Translations under genes and position numbers: made by a program
Assembly: GCA_019115335.1 (NCBI GenBank)
Contig: DXDT01000222.1
Location: 1 to 36,980 of the forward strand
DNA: 36,980 bases
Source of the DNA: Candidatus Brachybacterium merdigallinarum
Lineage (GTDB): Bacteria > Actinomycetota > Actinomycetes > Actinomycetales > Dermabacteraceae
Direction of reading: 5' to 3'
Shown here: positions 8,376 through 15,694 of the stretch, in pieces
How the letters are laid out: the number at the start of each line of letters is the position of its first letter
Numbering within the stretch: the first letter of the stretch is position 1
The notes under the pieces: generated by a model
What the model was told of the DNA's origin: nothing
Databases searched by the model: none
The model's input: the letters and a program-made list of their open reading frames with translations, nothing else

Positions 8376-8542
8376 GCGCGGTCAGCCCGATGGTGCTGGT
8401 GCTGCTGCTCCTGGCGCTCGTGGTCGCGGTGGCGATGATGGGCATCGCCCTGGGTCACGGGGGTGAGGGGATCGCCCTTCCTCGGCGCACTCGGCGCTCC
8501 CGACGCTCCCGACGCCCGAACAGGTCGCGGGACCTGAGATAA
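8372..8542 (+). CDS. Small single-pass membrane peptide (56 aa)
   Basis: ATG 8372 overlaps the TGA of the LOG gene by four bases (ATGA) and opens a 56-residue frame. Residues 7-27 form one uninterrupted hydrophobic segment (MVLVLLLLALVVAVAMMGIA). This is followed by a strongly basic tail with the repeated pattern PRRTRRSRRSRRPNRSR. The membrane segment and the coupling support translation. In other actinobacteria a gene at this place often encodes a longer protein with a similar membrane start and a DivIVA-like tail, so this could be a shortened version; that comparison is from memory. No function can be assigned. The basic tail should face the cytoplasm by the positive-inside rule. Confidence 0.6.
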   Translation: MSAVSPMVLVLLLLALVVAVAMMGIALGHGGEGIALPRRTRRSRRSRRPNRSRDLR

Positions 8543-8543
8543 T
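8535..8543 (+). promoter_or_regulatory. Extended -10 promoter of DUF3117 gene
   Basis: TGAGATAAT is an extended -10 element (TG, one base, GATAAT) inside the end of the preceding small gene. It would start a transcript near 8550 with a leader of about 70 nt containing a hairpin (8566-8582). The near-identical layout TGCAATAAT occurs before tatB. Confidence 0.45.
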
Positions 8544-8565
8544 GGGTGGGCACGCGCGCTGTGCG

Positions 8566-8582
8566 GGCCCCGACGGGGGGCC
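8566..8582 (+). other. Leader hairpin upstream of DUF3117
   Basis: GGCCCC pairs with GGGGCC around a five-base loop (GACGG). It lies 36 nt before the DUF3117 start codon and should be in the leader RNA. Any regulatory role is unproven. Confidence 0.4.
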
Positions 8583-8618
8583 TGAGAACGCCCAGCGTCA
8601 CCATTGAGGAGGCATGCC

Positions 8619-8789
8619 ATGGCTGCTATGAAGCCGCGCACGGGGGACGGTCCGCTCGAGGTCGTCCAGGAGGGCCGCAGCATCATCATGCGGGTTCCGC
8701 TCGAGGGGGGTGGCCGCCTGGTCGTCGAGATCGCGGCCTCGGAGGCTGTGGAGCTCCGCGACGCACTGCAGGGCGTCATCAAGGAGTGA
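8619..8789 (+). CDS. DUF3117 small conserved protein
   Basis: A 56-residue cytoplasmic protein of the actinobacterial DUF3117 family, function unknown. It starts MAAMKPRTGDGPLEV, continues GRSIIMRVPLEGGGRLVVEI and ends in a helix EAVELRDALQGVIKE. This whole-length match to the family, as I remember it, is very strong. The start ATG 8619 has the ribosome binding site GAGGAGG at 8606-8612. An upstream in-frame TTG at 8604 overlaps that site and is rejected. It probably has its own promoter (TGAGATAAT at 8535-8543). The M. tuberculosis counterpart is Rv1211, in the same neighbourhood. Confidence 0.92.
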   Translation: MAAMKPRTGDGPLEVVQEGRSIIMRVPLEGGGRLVVEIAASEAVELRDALQGVIKE

Positions 8790-8799
8790 TCCGCGCGGT

Positions 8800-8834
8800 G
8801 GCCGTGCTGCTCGCCTCAGCGGCGCAGCACGGCC
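8800..8834. terminator. Convergent hairpin, candidate bidirectional terminator
   Basis: GGCCGTGCTGC (8800-8810) and GCAGCACGGCC (8824-8834) form a perfect 11-bp stem with a 13-nt loop. It sits between the DUF3117 stop and the convergent O-methyltransferase stop (8816-8818) and so overlaps the end of the latter. There is no T-tract, as is usual in very GC-rich actinobacteria. Confidence 0.55.
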
Positions 8835-9478
8835 GCCAGCACACCATCCCCGCTCCCGGTCAGGGCCGCGACCAGGTCCTCCGACTCGGTGATCGCGCGC
8901 AGCAGCGCCCGCACCGACTGCGTGTGCGGGTCGCGAGCAGCCGGATCCGCCACCCGATCCCGATACAGGGCATGGGGGACCACCAGCACTCCGCCGTCGC
9001 GCAGCAGGCGCCGGGCATGGGTCAGCAGGTCCAGGGCATGCGGGGCATGCGCCGGGAAGCTCACCAGATCGTAGGCGTGATCCGTGAGCCGGCCGATCAC
9101 CTCGCGAGGCTGGCCGGCGATCGTGCGCACCCGAGAGGGCCGGATCCTCGCCTCGGCGAACGACTCGCGCGCGGCGCGCTGGTTCTCGACCTCCGGATCG
9201 ATGGTGGTCAGCACCCCGCCGGGTGCCATGCCGGAGAGCAGGTACAGGGAGCCCACCCCGCTGCCGGTGCCGATCTCCACGGCGGCGCGCGCCTGCACCG
9301 AGGCGGCCAGCAGTCGCATCAGCGCCCCGGCGCCCGGCAGCACCGGATCCACGCCCAGCTCGTTGCCGCGCTCGCGGGCACGGGCCAGCAGGCCCTCATC
9401 GGGGTACAGCGAGGCCTCGTCGACGAACTCCTCGCCATGGACCCAGCTGGACACCTTCCCGGCTGCTCCTGCAGGCAT
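8816..9478 (-). CDS. SAM-dependent O-methyltransferase family protein
   Basis: A 220-residue cytoplasmic methyltransferase resembling the small-molecule O-methyltransferase family (M. tuberculosis Rv1220c). The SAM-binding glycine motif is AAVEIGTGSGVGSLYLLSGM, and the next strand is GVLTTIDPEVENQRAA. The later VLVVPHALYRDRV segment corresponds to the strand before the active site. The start is ATG 9478: the AAGGAG ribosome binding site (plus-strand 9484-9489) would overlap the alternative GTG at 9484 but lies five bases from 9478. The typical family Asp after the GG motif is replaced by VPHA, so activity on the usual catechol-type substrates is uncertain. The gene is divergent from tatB. Confidence 0.88.
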   Translation of the reverse strand: MPAGAAGKVSSWVHGEEFVDEASLYPDEGLLARARERGNELGVDPVLPGAGALMRLLAASVQARAAVEIGTGSGVGSLYLLSGMAPGGVLTTIDPEVENQRAARESFAEARIRPSRVRTIAGQPREVIGRLTDHAYDLVSFPAHAPHALDLLTHARRLLRDGGVLVVPHALYRDRVADPAARDPHTQSVRALLRAITESEDLVAALTGSGDGVLAAVLRR

Positions 9479-9532
9479 CGTCACTCCTTCCCTCGCTGTG
9501 CGGACGTCTCAGCGTACGTCAGGTGCGGTCGG

Positions 9533-9541
9533 TGCAATAAT
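9533..9541 (+). promoter_or_regulatory. Extended -10 promoter of tatB
   Basis: TGCAATAAT is an extended -10 element (TG, one base, AATAAT), 75 nt before the tatB ATG. It lies in the divergent intergenic region between the O-methyltransferase and tatB. No good -35 box is seen. Confidence 0.45.
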
Positions 9542-9616
9542 GGAGGGCACCGCCCATGCCGGGCGGCACGGGACGGCAGTGCCGCAGCAGGCGGCGACGA
9601 TCAGTACAGGTGGCGA

Positions 9617-10033
9617 ATGAACCAGGGCTTCTTGGGAATCGGCGGGTGGGAGCTCGTCATCCTGCTCGTCGTCTTCCTGGTGATCGTGGGGCCGCAGCGG
9701 CTGCCCGAGCTGACCCGTCAGCTGATCACCTGGGTCCGCCAGGCCCGCCGCTGGGTGGACGACTCCCGCGCCACGGTCGAGGACGAGATGGGCATCGCCA
9801 TCGACGACCTGCGCAAGTACGACCCGCGCCAGTACGACCCGCGCCGCATCATCCGCGAAGCCTGGGGCGACACCGATGTCGAGGACATCCTGCCCTCCAA
9901 GGAGTCGATGGCCGCGGTCACCGGCGGGGCAGCCGCCGGCAAGGCCGCCGCGTCGAAGAAGAAGACCGGCGCCAAGAAGTCCGCCAAGGCCAAGGGCCCC
10001 CAGCGCGCTCCCTTCGATCCCGAGGCGACCTGA
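9617..10033 (+). CDS. tatB: Twin-arginine translocation protein TatB
   Basis: A 138-residue TatA/B-family protein for export of folded proteins. It has a short periplasmic-side N-terminus (MNQGFLGIGG), one membrane helix at about residues 11-27 (WELVILLVVFLVIVGPQRLP) with the Gly-Pro hinge, then an amphipathic helix (LPELTRQLITWVRQARRWVD) and a charged tail. The GPQRLPEL pattern and the long amphipathic region favour TatB over TatA. The tail ends in a lysine/alanine-rich stretch (AAASKKKTGAKKSAKAKG), unusual only in being low-complexity. ATG 9617 fits the membrane start. In mycobacteria tatB follows sigE-rseA-htrA; those genes are not here. Confidence 0.9.
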   Translation: MNQGFLGIGGWELVILLVVFLVIVGPQRLPELTRQLITWVRQARRWVDDSRATVEDEMGIAIDDLRKYDPRQYDPRRIIREAWGDTDVEDILPSKESMAAVTGGAAAGKAAASKKKTGAKKSAKAKGPQRAPFDPEAT

Positions 10034-10076
10034 ACCCCGGGGCGACCTGAGCAGAGCTCCTGTCGGCGCTTCCCGT

Positions 10077-10091
10077 GCCGGTGCTCCCGGC
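10077..10091. terminator. Weak hairpin between convergent tatB and mrp
   Basis: GCCGG and CCGGC form a 5-bp stem with a five-base loop in the 92-bp convergent gap 10034-10125. The gap also holds an imperfect direct repeat carrying GGCGACCTGA twice (10024-10033 and 10041-10050). A terminator is plausible but weakly supported. Confidence 0.25.
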
Positions 10092-10125
10092 GACGACCTG
10101 GCGCCGCTGCTCAGCTCATCGCCGC

Positions 10126-11340
10126 TCAGGTCACCGACAGGGGCAGCTTCATCCCGGTCAGTCCGCGCGGGGTGTGCATGAGACCGCGTGCCACCTCCCG
10201 CAGCGCATGCGCCGCCGGGTTCTCCGGGTCCGAGACCACCAGCGGCACTCCCGCGTCCGCGCCCTCGCGCAGCGCCGGCTCCAGCCCCACCCGTCCGAGC
10301 ACCGGCACGGGATGATCCACGGACTCGGCGAGGGTGGCGGCGACCCGGTCCCCGCCCCCGGTGCCGAAGACGTCCATCACGGAGCCGTCGGGCAGGGTCA
10401 GGCCCGCCATGTTCTCGATCACCCCGGCGATGTCCTGCTCGGTGGCCTGGGCGAGGGTGCCCACCCGCTCGGCGACCGCGGCCGCTGAGACCTGCGGGGT
10501 GGTCACCACCAGCATCCTCGCCGAGGGCAGCAGCTGGGCGATCGAGATCGCGACGTCCCCGGTGCCGGGCGGGAGGTCCAGCAGCAGCACGTCCAGATCC
10601 CCCCAGAACACGTCCGAGGCGAACTGCTCGATGGCCCGATGCATCTTCGGCCCGCGCCAGACCACCGCCTGCCCCTCGGGCACGAACATGCCGATGCTCA
10701 TCACCGACACCCCATGGGCCTGCGGGGGCATCAGCAGATCCGAGACCTTGGTGGGCTGATCGGTGATCCCGAACATGCCGGGCATCGAGAAGCCGTGGAT
10801 GTCCGCATCGATCACGCCCACCTTCCAGCCCTCGGCCGCCATCGCCGCGGCGAGGTTCGCGGTCACCGTGGACTTGCCGACCCCTCCCTTCCCGGAGGAG
10901 ACCGCGAAGATGCGGGTCAGCGAACCGGGCCGGTTGAAGGGGATCTGTCGGCGGCCCTGGCGCAGCTTGCTGGTCAGAGCACGGCGCTGCTCCTCGGTCA
11001 TCGCGATCGAGTCGACCTCGACCCGGGCCAGGCCTGGGACGGTCGCGGTCGCCTCCGCGGTGTGACGCTCGATGCTGCTGCGCATCGGGCAGGCCTCGAT
11101 GGTCACCAGCACCTGGACATGGGCGGTGTCCTCCTCGTCGATGCGCACGGTGCCGACCATGCCGAGCTCGGTGATCGGTCGATGGATCTCGGGGTCGATC
11201 ACCGCGGTGAGGGCCTCGTGGATCTGTGCGATCCGAGGATCCTCCGGCGCGGTTGAGTTCTCAGGCGCGGCGTCGGGCGCGGACTCCGGGGCGGTGGCGG
11301 CGGTGGGGGAGTTCTGCGGGGTACTGCCGGCGGTGCTCAC
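10126..11340 (-). CDS. mrp: Mrp/NBP35-type iron-sulfur carrier P-loop ATPase
   Basis: A 404-residue cytoplasmic protein thought to carry or insert iron-sulfur clusters (ApbC/Mrp family). It has a low-complexity Ala/Pro/Ser start (1-35), a MIP18/DUF59 domain at about 36-115 containing IEACPMRSS (Cys84), and a deviant Walker A SSGKGGVGKST at 149-158. Further motifs are VIDADIHGFSMP and LLLDLPPGTGD. The CxxC pair found in many family members after ENM is absent (ENMAGLTLPDGSVMDVFG); from memory this is normal for actinobacterial Mrp. The GTG start at 11340 overlaps the stop of the DUF1003 gene by four bases. It is the last gene of the operon pepP-MgtE-like-DUF1003-mrp. Confidence 0.93.
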   Translation of the reverse strand: MSTAGSTPQNSPTAATAPESAPDAAPENSTAPEDPRIAQIHEALTAVIDPEIHRPITELGMVGTVRIDEEDTAHVQVLVTIEACPMRSSIERHTAEATATVPGLARVEVDSIAMTEEQRRALTSKLRQGRRQIPFNRPGSLTRIFAVSSGKGGVGKSTVTANLAAAMAAEGWKVGVIDADIHGFSMPGMFGITDQPTKVSDLLMPPQAHGVSVMSIGMFVPEGQAVVWRGPKMHRAIEQFASDVFWGDLDVLLLDLPPGTGDVAISIAQLLPSARMLVVTTPQVSAAAVAERVGTLAQATEQDIAGVIENMAGLTLPDGSVMDVFGTGGGDRVAATLAESVDHPVPVLGRVGLEPALREGADAGVPLVVSDPENPAAHALREVARGLMHTPRGLTGMKLPLSVT

Positions 11341-11918
11341 GGGGTGGTCGGGGTCTCCTTCCCGGGATCGTCGCCACGGCCGAGGGCGGATGCCAGCTCC
11401 TCGCGCACGATCGCGCGCAGCATCTCCTCGTCCTTCTCCTCCTCGACCTCGCGCAGCAGATCCCGCAGCTCTCCGCGCACGAAGTCGCGGGTGGCGACGT
11501 CGTTCAGCGCGAGTCGGAGCGAGGCGATCTCGCGGGTGATGAAGTCGGTGGTGGCGTGATTGCGTTCATTGGACTGGCGATCCTGCTCGGCCTGGACCTT
11601 GTCGCGATCATCCTGGCGGTTCTGCGCGAGCAGCAGCAACGGGGCCGCGTAGGAGGCCTGCAGGGAGAGGATCAGGGTGAGCAGGGTGTAGTTCAGGGCG
11701 CGGGGATCGAACTGCCAGGACTCGGGGGTCAGGGTGTTCCATCCCAGCCAGATCGCGCAGAACAGGGTCATGCCGATCAGGAACCCGGGGGTTCCCATCA
11801 GGCGGGCGAAGCCCTCCGCCGCGCGGCCGAACATGTCGCCGCTCATCGGGTTGCGGAAGCGATGCGTGCGCCGCGGCGCGGGATCGTCCAGGGGAGCCGG
11901 GGTGCGCTGCTGTGCCAT
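11337..11918 (-). CDS. DUF1003 membrane protein
   Basis: A 193-residue DUF1003 protein, function unknown. It has a basic N-terminus (THRFRNPMSGDMFGRAAEGF), two membrane segments at about residues 43-62 and 75-98 (GFLIGMTLFCAIWLGWNTLT and TLLTLILSLQASYAAPLLLL), then a conserved-looking QNRQDDRDKVQAEQDRQSN and a long charged helix that is probably coiled coil. ATG 11918 is preceded by AAGGAG with seven bases between; further upstream in-frame starts lie inside the preceding gene and are rejected. The gene follows the MgtE-like gene by four bases and overlaps mrp by four, so it is tightly coupled. The pairing with a soluble MgtE-like protein suggests a shared membrane or ion-related role, which is inference. 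Confidence 0.88.
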   Translation of the reverse strand: MAQQRTPAPLDDPAPRRTHRFRNPMSGDMFGRAAEGFARLMGTPGFLIGMTLFCAIWLGWNTLTPESWQFDPRALNYTLLTLILSLQASYAAPLLLLAQNRQDDRDKVQAEQDRQSNERNHATTDFITREIASLRLALNDVATRDFVRGELRDLLREVEEEKDEEMLRAIVREELASALGRGDDPGKETPTTP

Positions 11919-11922
11919 CACA

Positions 11923-13284
11923 TCACTCCTTCGCGGTCTCGGAGCCGGTGTCACCGGCAGTGCTCGTGGTCGTCTCGCGGGCGGTGGCCCGCGCGATCTC
12001 GGAGAGGTCGATCTGGCCGGTGGAGGTCGGGGGCTCGTCCTCCTCGCGCCAGTCCTCCGGCAGCACGTGGTCCAGCACGTCGTCGACGGTGACCGCGCCG
12101 AGCAGGCGCCCGTCCTCGTCGATCACCGGGATGGAGACCAGGTTGTAGGTCGCCATCTCGCGGGTGACCTCGGACAGCGGAGCCGAGGGGGAGACCGCGA
12201 TCCGGTCCGGTCCCAGCAGCTCGCCCACCGGTCGGTCGGGCCGTTCGCGCAGCAGCTGCTGGAAGTGGACGATGCCCAGCAGGCGGCCCGTCGGGGTCTC
12301 CAGCGGAGAACGGCACACGTGCACGGTCGAGGCCAGGGCCGCGTGCAGCTCCTCCCTGCTGATCATCGCCAGGCAGGTCGCCACCGGGGTCTCGGGGGCC
12401 ACCAGCAGCGGCTCGGTGGTCATCATGCCGCCGGCGGTGTACTCGTCGTAGGCGAGGAGGCGACGCACGTCCTCCGCCTCCTCGGGCTCCATCAGGTTCA
12501 GCAGCTGGGAGGCGAGCGTGTCCGGCAGCTCCTGGACCAGGTCCGCGGCGTCATCGGGATCCATCTCGTCCAGCACATCCGCGGCACGCTTCGCATCCAG
12601 GCCCCTGATCAGCTCGACCCGGGCGTCCTCCGGGAGCTCCTCGAGCACGTCGGCGAGGCGCTCGTCGTCCAGCTCGCGGGCCAGCTCGATGCGCCGCTTC
12701 GGCTCGAGCTCCGTGAGCACATCGGCGAGGTCCGCCGGGTTCAGGTCCTGGTACGAGGCGGCCAGCAGGTGCGCCGACTGCTCGGCAGGGGTGCCCCACA
12801 GCCCGGCGACCTCCGAGAGGGACGCGGTCATCGTCTCCCCGCGGGAGACCAGTCGCCCCAGCGTCGAGCCGCGCTTGCGGCGGCGCAGGTACAGCCGGGA
12901 GACCTCCCAGTCGTGATGACGGTCCTCGTCCATCGCGATGTCCTGGACGATCGCCTCCCCGGAGCCGTCGGACAGGGTGACCACCCGGTCCAGCAGGTCA
13001 CCGATCACCAGCAGCTCGCCGGTGCGCTTCTCGAAGCGGCGCACGTTCAGCACACCGGAGGAGATCACCTGCCCGGGGGAGATCGAGGTGACGCGCGTGA
13101 TGGGCAGGAACACGCGGCGCTTCGCCCCGACCTCGACCACGAACCCGACCGCGCGAGCCTCGGCGTGGGAGCGGGGCAGCACCACGACGTCGCGGATCGT
13201 GGCGACCGCGTCCCCGATCGGGTCGAAGACCTTCGTGCCCGCCAGGCGCGCCGCGTAGAAGCGGGGCTGCTGGTGGGTGCTCAC
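11923..13284 (-). CDS. Soluble MgtE N-domain/CBS protein (no channel domain)
   Basis: A 453-residue protein with, in order, a PRC-barrel-like N-terminal domain (RFYAARLAGTKVFDPIGDAV to LLVIGDLLDRV), an MgtE N-terminal helical domain with superhelix repeats (LNPADLADVLTELEPKRR; DERLADVLEELPED; AADVLDEMDPDDAADLVQ), the GGMMTTEPL junction and two CBS motifs ending SIPVIDEDGRLLGAVTVDDV. True MgtE magnesium channels continue into five membrane helices; here the protein ends in a short acidic and threonine-rich tail, with no membrane segment. It could be a magnesium- or nucleotide-sensing regulator. The start GTG 13284 overlaps the pepP stop by four bases; an ATG at 13305 lies inside pepP. The M. 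tuberculosis relative is Rv1232c. Confidence 0.88.
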   Translation of the reverse strand: MSTHQQPRFYAARLAGTKVFDPIGDAVATIRDVVVLPRSHAEARAVGFVVEVGAKRRVFLPITRVTSISPGQVISSGVLNVRRFEKRTGELLVIGDLLDRVVTLSDGSGEAIVQDIAMDEDRHHDWEVSRLYLRRRKRGSTLGRLVSRGETMTASLSEVAGLWGTPAEQSAHLLAASYQDLNPADLADVLTELEPKRRIELARELDDERLADVLEELPEDARVELIRGLDAKRAADVLDEMDPDDAADLVQELPDTLASQLLNLMEPEEAEDVRRLLAYDEYTAGGMMTTEPLLVAPETPVATCLAMISREELHAALASTVHVCRSPLETPTGRLLGIVHFQQLLRERPDRPVGELLGPDRIAVSPSAPLSEVTREMATYNLVSIPVIDEDGRLLGAVTVDDVLDHVLPEDWREEDEPPTSTGQIDLSEIARATARETTTSTAGDTGSETAKE

Positions 13285-14753
13285 GGCAGGAGCCTGCGCA
13301 TCCATGCCTCGACGTCGTCCGCCGTGCGGGGAGCGGCTGCGGAGAGGTTCTCCACGCCGTCCGCTGTCACCAGCACGTCGTCCTCGATTCGCACCCCGAT
13401 GCCGCGCAGCTCCTCGGGGACCAGCAGATCGTTCTGCTTGAAGTACAGGCCCGGCTCGATGGTGAACACCATGCCCGGCTCGAGCTCCGCATCCAGGTAC
13501 ATCTCACGCCGCGCCTGCGCGCAGTCGTGCACGTCCAGCCCCAGGTGATGGCTGGTGCCGTGGACCATCCAGCGGCGGTGCCACTGGCCGTCCGGGGCCA
13601 GGGACTGCTCGGCGGTGCCGGGCAGCAGGCCCCACTCGGCGAGGCGGCCGGCGATGACCTTCATCGCGGTGGCGTGCAGGTCCCGGAACCGCAGGCCCGG
13701 GCGGGCCACCGCGAACACGGCGTCGGCCGCCTCCAGCACGGTCTCGTAGACGCGGCGCTGGACGGGGGAGAAGGTGCCCGAGACCGGCAGGGTGCGGGTG
13801 ACGTCCGCGGTGTACAGCGAGTCCACCTCGACCCCCGCGTCGATCAGCACCAGGTCCTGCTCGCGCACCTGCCCGTCGTTGCAGATCCAGTGCAGGGTGC
13901 AGGCGTGGTCGCCGGCCGCGGCGATGGTGTCGTAGCCGACCCCGTTGCCGTCGGCCCGGGCGGTGCGGGCGAACACCCCCTCGATCACCCGCTCGCCGCG
14001 GGTGTGGGCGACCGCCTCGGGCAGCTGGGAGATGACCTGCTCGAAGCCGCGGATGGTGGCGTCGACCGCGGTGCGCAGCTCGGCGATCTCGAAGGCGTCC
14101 TTGACCAGTCGCTGCTCGCTGGCGGCCTCCTTGAGGGCGAAGTCGTCGCCGCCGGCCGGGCCGTTCTGCTCCCGGATCTCCTGGACCATCGCCTCCACGG
14201 CGGCGTCCACCTGGGGGATCACCGCGAGGGAGAGCTGGGCGCCGATGTCTTTGGCGAGGTGGTCGCGCAGCTCGTCGATGTGGCGCACCTCGATGCCGAG
14301 CCGGCCGGAGGCCTCCTCGACGGTCAGGCGGCGCCCCACCCACATCTCCCCGTACCGGGAATCGGAGTAGAACTCCGCGGAGTCCGCCCCGGCGCGGGGC
14401 CGGAAGAAGTAGGTGGCGGTGGCGCGGGCGGGATCCTCGGCGCTCGGCTCGACCACCAGCACGCTGTCGGGCTCCTCATCGGTGCCCAGTCCTGAGTAGT
14501 AGGCGAAGGCCGAGTCCGGGCGGAACGGGTAGTCGGTGTCATTGGAGCGGACCTTCAGCACCCCGGCCGGGAACACCATCCGGGTGGCGGGAATGCGGCG
14601 GACCAGGGCGTCCCGGCGCGCCGGGGTGTGCTTCGCGCTCTCGAGCAGCTCGGCATCGGGGACCGTCTCGTCCCAGCCGGAGGCGATGAAGGCCCGGAAC
14701 TCCTCGTTCGCCGGGCGCTGTGAGCGGTTCTCGTTCCTGTTCTCGTCATTCAC
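13281..14753 (-). CDS. pepP: Xaa-Pro aminopeptidase
   Basis: A 490-residue M24-family metallopeptidase removing N-terminal residues before proline. The aminopeptidase P N-terminal domain covers about residues 40-180. The pita-bread catalytic domain supplies the dinuclear metal ligands: Asp305 and Asp317 (LIDAGVEVDSLYTADVTRT), a histidine in HGTSHHLGLDVHD (around 402), Glu433 (TIEPGLY) and Glu457 (VRIEDDV). One extra residue lies between the two aspartates compared with E. coli PepP. The ATG at 14753 has a GAGGGGT ribosome binding site. It heads a four-gene operon with 4-bp overlaps. It is divergent from the PHP gene, with 38 bp between. Confidence 0.93.
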   Translation of the reverse strand: MNDENRNENRSQRPANEEFRAFIASGWDETVPDAELLESAKHTPARRDALVRRIPATRMVFPAGVLKVRSNDTDYPFRPDSAFAYYSGLGTDEEPDSVLVVEPSAEDPARATATYFFRPRAGADSAEFYSDSRYGEMWVGRRLTVEEASGRLGIEVRHIDELRDHLAKDIGAQLSLAVIPQVDAAVEAMVQEIREQNGPAGGDDFALKEAASEQRLVKDAFEIAELRTAVDATIRGFEQVISQLPEAVAHTRGERVIEGVFARTARADGNGVGYDTIAAAGDHACTLHWICNDGQVREQDLVLIDAGVEVDSLYTADVTRTLPVSGTFSPVQRRVYETVLEAADAVFAVARPGLRFRDLHATAMKVIAGRLAEWGLLPGTAEQSLAPDGQWHRRWMVHGTSHHLGLDVHDCAQARREMYLDAELEPGMVFTIEPGLYFKQNDLLVPEELRGIGVRIEDDVLVTADGVENLSAAAPRTADDVEAWMRRLLP

Positions 14754-14778
14754 CCCTCGATGGTCTCACGGTGCCGCG

Positions 14779-14784
14779 TACCCT
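14779..14784 (+). promoter_or_regulatory. Leaderless -10 box of PHP gene
   Basis: TACCCT fits TANNNT and is followed by seven bases and the ATG at 14792. It lies in the 38-bp gap shared with divergent pepP. Confidence 0.5.
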
Positions 14785-14791
14785 GGCAGTC

Positions 14792-15652
14792 ATGAGTGAC
14801 CGCATCGACCTGCATTCCCACTCGACGTGCTCGGACGGCACCGAGGGCGTCGCGGACCTGTTCGAGCAGGCGCGTCGGTCACGCCTCGATGTGCTCGCGC
14901 TGACCGATCACGACACCGTCGACGGCTGGGCTGAGCTGCCGGCTGCGGTCGCGGCGAGCGGCGTCGCGGCGCTGCCGGGGATCGAGGTCTCCGCCGAGCA
15001 CGAGAGCCTCAGCGTCCACGTCCTCGCCCTGCTGGTCGATCCGGACGAGTCCACCGTGCTGGGCGAGGAGATGGCCCTCTCCCGTGCCTCACGACGGGAT
15101 CGTGCGCGCCGCATGGTCGAGCTGATCGCCGCTGACCATCCGCTGACCTGGGAGGACGTCACCGCGCAGGTGGCGGGGGAGCAGACCGTGATCGGCCGCC
15201 CCCATATCGCCGACGCCCTGGTGGCGGCCGGTACGGCGGAGAACCGCAGCGCCGCTTTCGGCAGCATCCTCAGCTCGGACGGTCCCTACTACGTCCCCTA
15301 CTACGCGCCGTCGCCGGTGCGGGTGATCGAGGCGATCCGTGCCGCCGGGGGAGTGTCGATCGCCGCGCATCCGGGATCGCTGACCCGGGGCGCGAATCTG
15401 CCGATCGAACTGCTGGAGGCGATGATCGCCGCCGGGCTGGACGGCATCGAGGTCGACCACCGCGAGCACGAGGCCCCCGAGCGGGCCGCGCTGCGGGAGA
15501 TCGCGGAGCGCCACGACCTGCTGATCACCGGAGGCAGCGACTTCCACGGCACCGGCAAGCCCAATCAGCTGGGGGAGAACCTCACCGCACCACGGATGCT
15601 GGAGCGGGTCCGCGAGCGCGCCACCAGCGGCACCGACCTGCTGCTGCCCTGA
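14792..15652 (+). CDS. PHP-domain phosphoesterase (RNase AM / nucleoside bisphosphatase type)
   Basis: A 286-residue PHP metal-dependent phosphoesterase. Metal-binding motifs are DLHSHSTCSDG (His8, His10, Asp15), LTDHD (His40), GIEVSAEH (about 63-70), SIAAHPGS and GGSDFHG near the C-terminus. The size and motif order match the YciV/TrpH type, whose studied members hydrolyse 3',5'-nucleoside bisphosphates or trim RNA 5' ends. An RNA-processing or pAp-recycling role is therefore likely but unproven. ATG 14792 is set by the HxH motif six residues later and by the leaderless -10 box. It converges on the DEAD-box helicase gene across a hairpin. Confidence 0.9.
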   Translation: MSDRIDLHSHSTCSDGTEGVADLFEQARRSRLDVLALTDHDTVDGWAELPAAVAASGVAALPGIEVSAEHESLSVHVLALLVDPDESTVLGEEMALSRASRRDRARRMVELIAADHPLTWEDVTAQVAGEQTVIGRPHIADALVAAGTAENRSAAFGSILSSDGPYYVPYYAPSPVRVIEAIRAAGGVSIAAHPGSLTRGANLPIELLEAMIAAGLDGIEVDHREHEAPERAALREIAERHDLLITGGSDFHGTGKPNQLGENLTAPRMLERVRERATSGTDLLLP

Positions 15653-15673
15653 CCGGAGCGGGCCCCGGTCAGG
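15648..15673. terminator. Bidirectional terminator between PHP gene and helicase gene
   Basis: CCTGACCGG (15648-15656) and CCGGTCAGG (15665-15673) form a perfect 9-bp stem with an eight-base loop. The left arm includes the PHP stop codon. No T-run follows. Confidence 0.6.
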
Positions 15674-15694
15674 AAGCGCAGCAGGCGGAAGGGG

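Noticed and set aside
13285..13305. ATG 13305 as start of the MgtE-like protein
   Set aside because: GTG 13284 overlaps the pepP stop by four bases (GTGA), the same coupling used elsewhere in this operon, and the extra seven residues add nothing recognisable.
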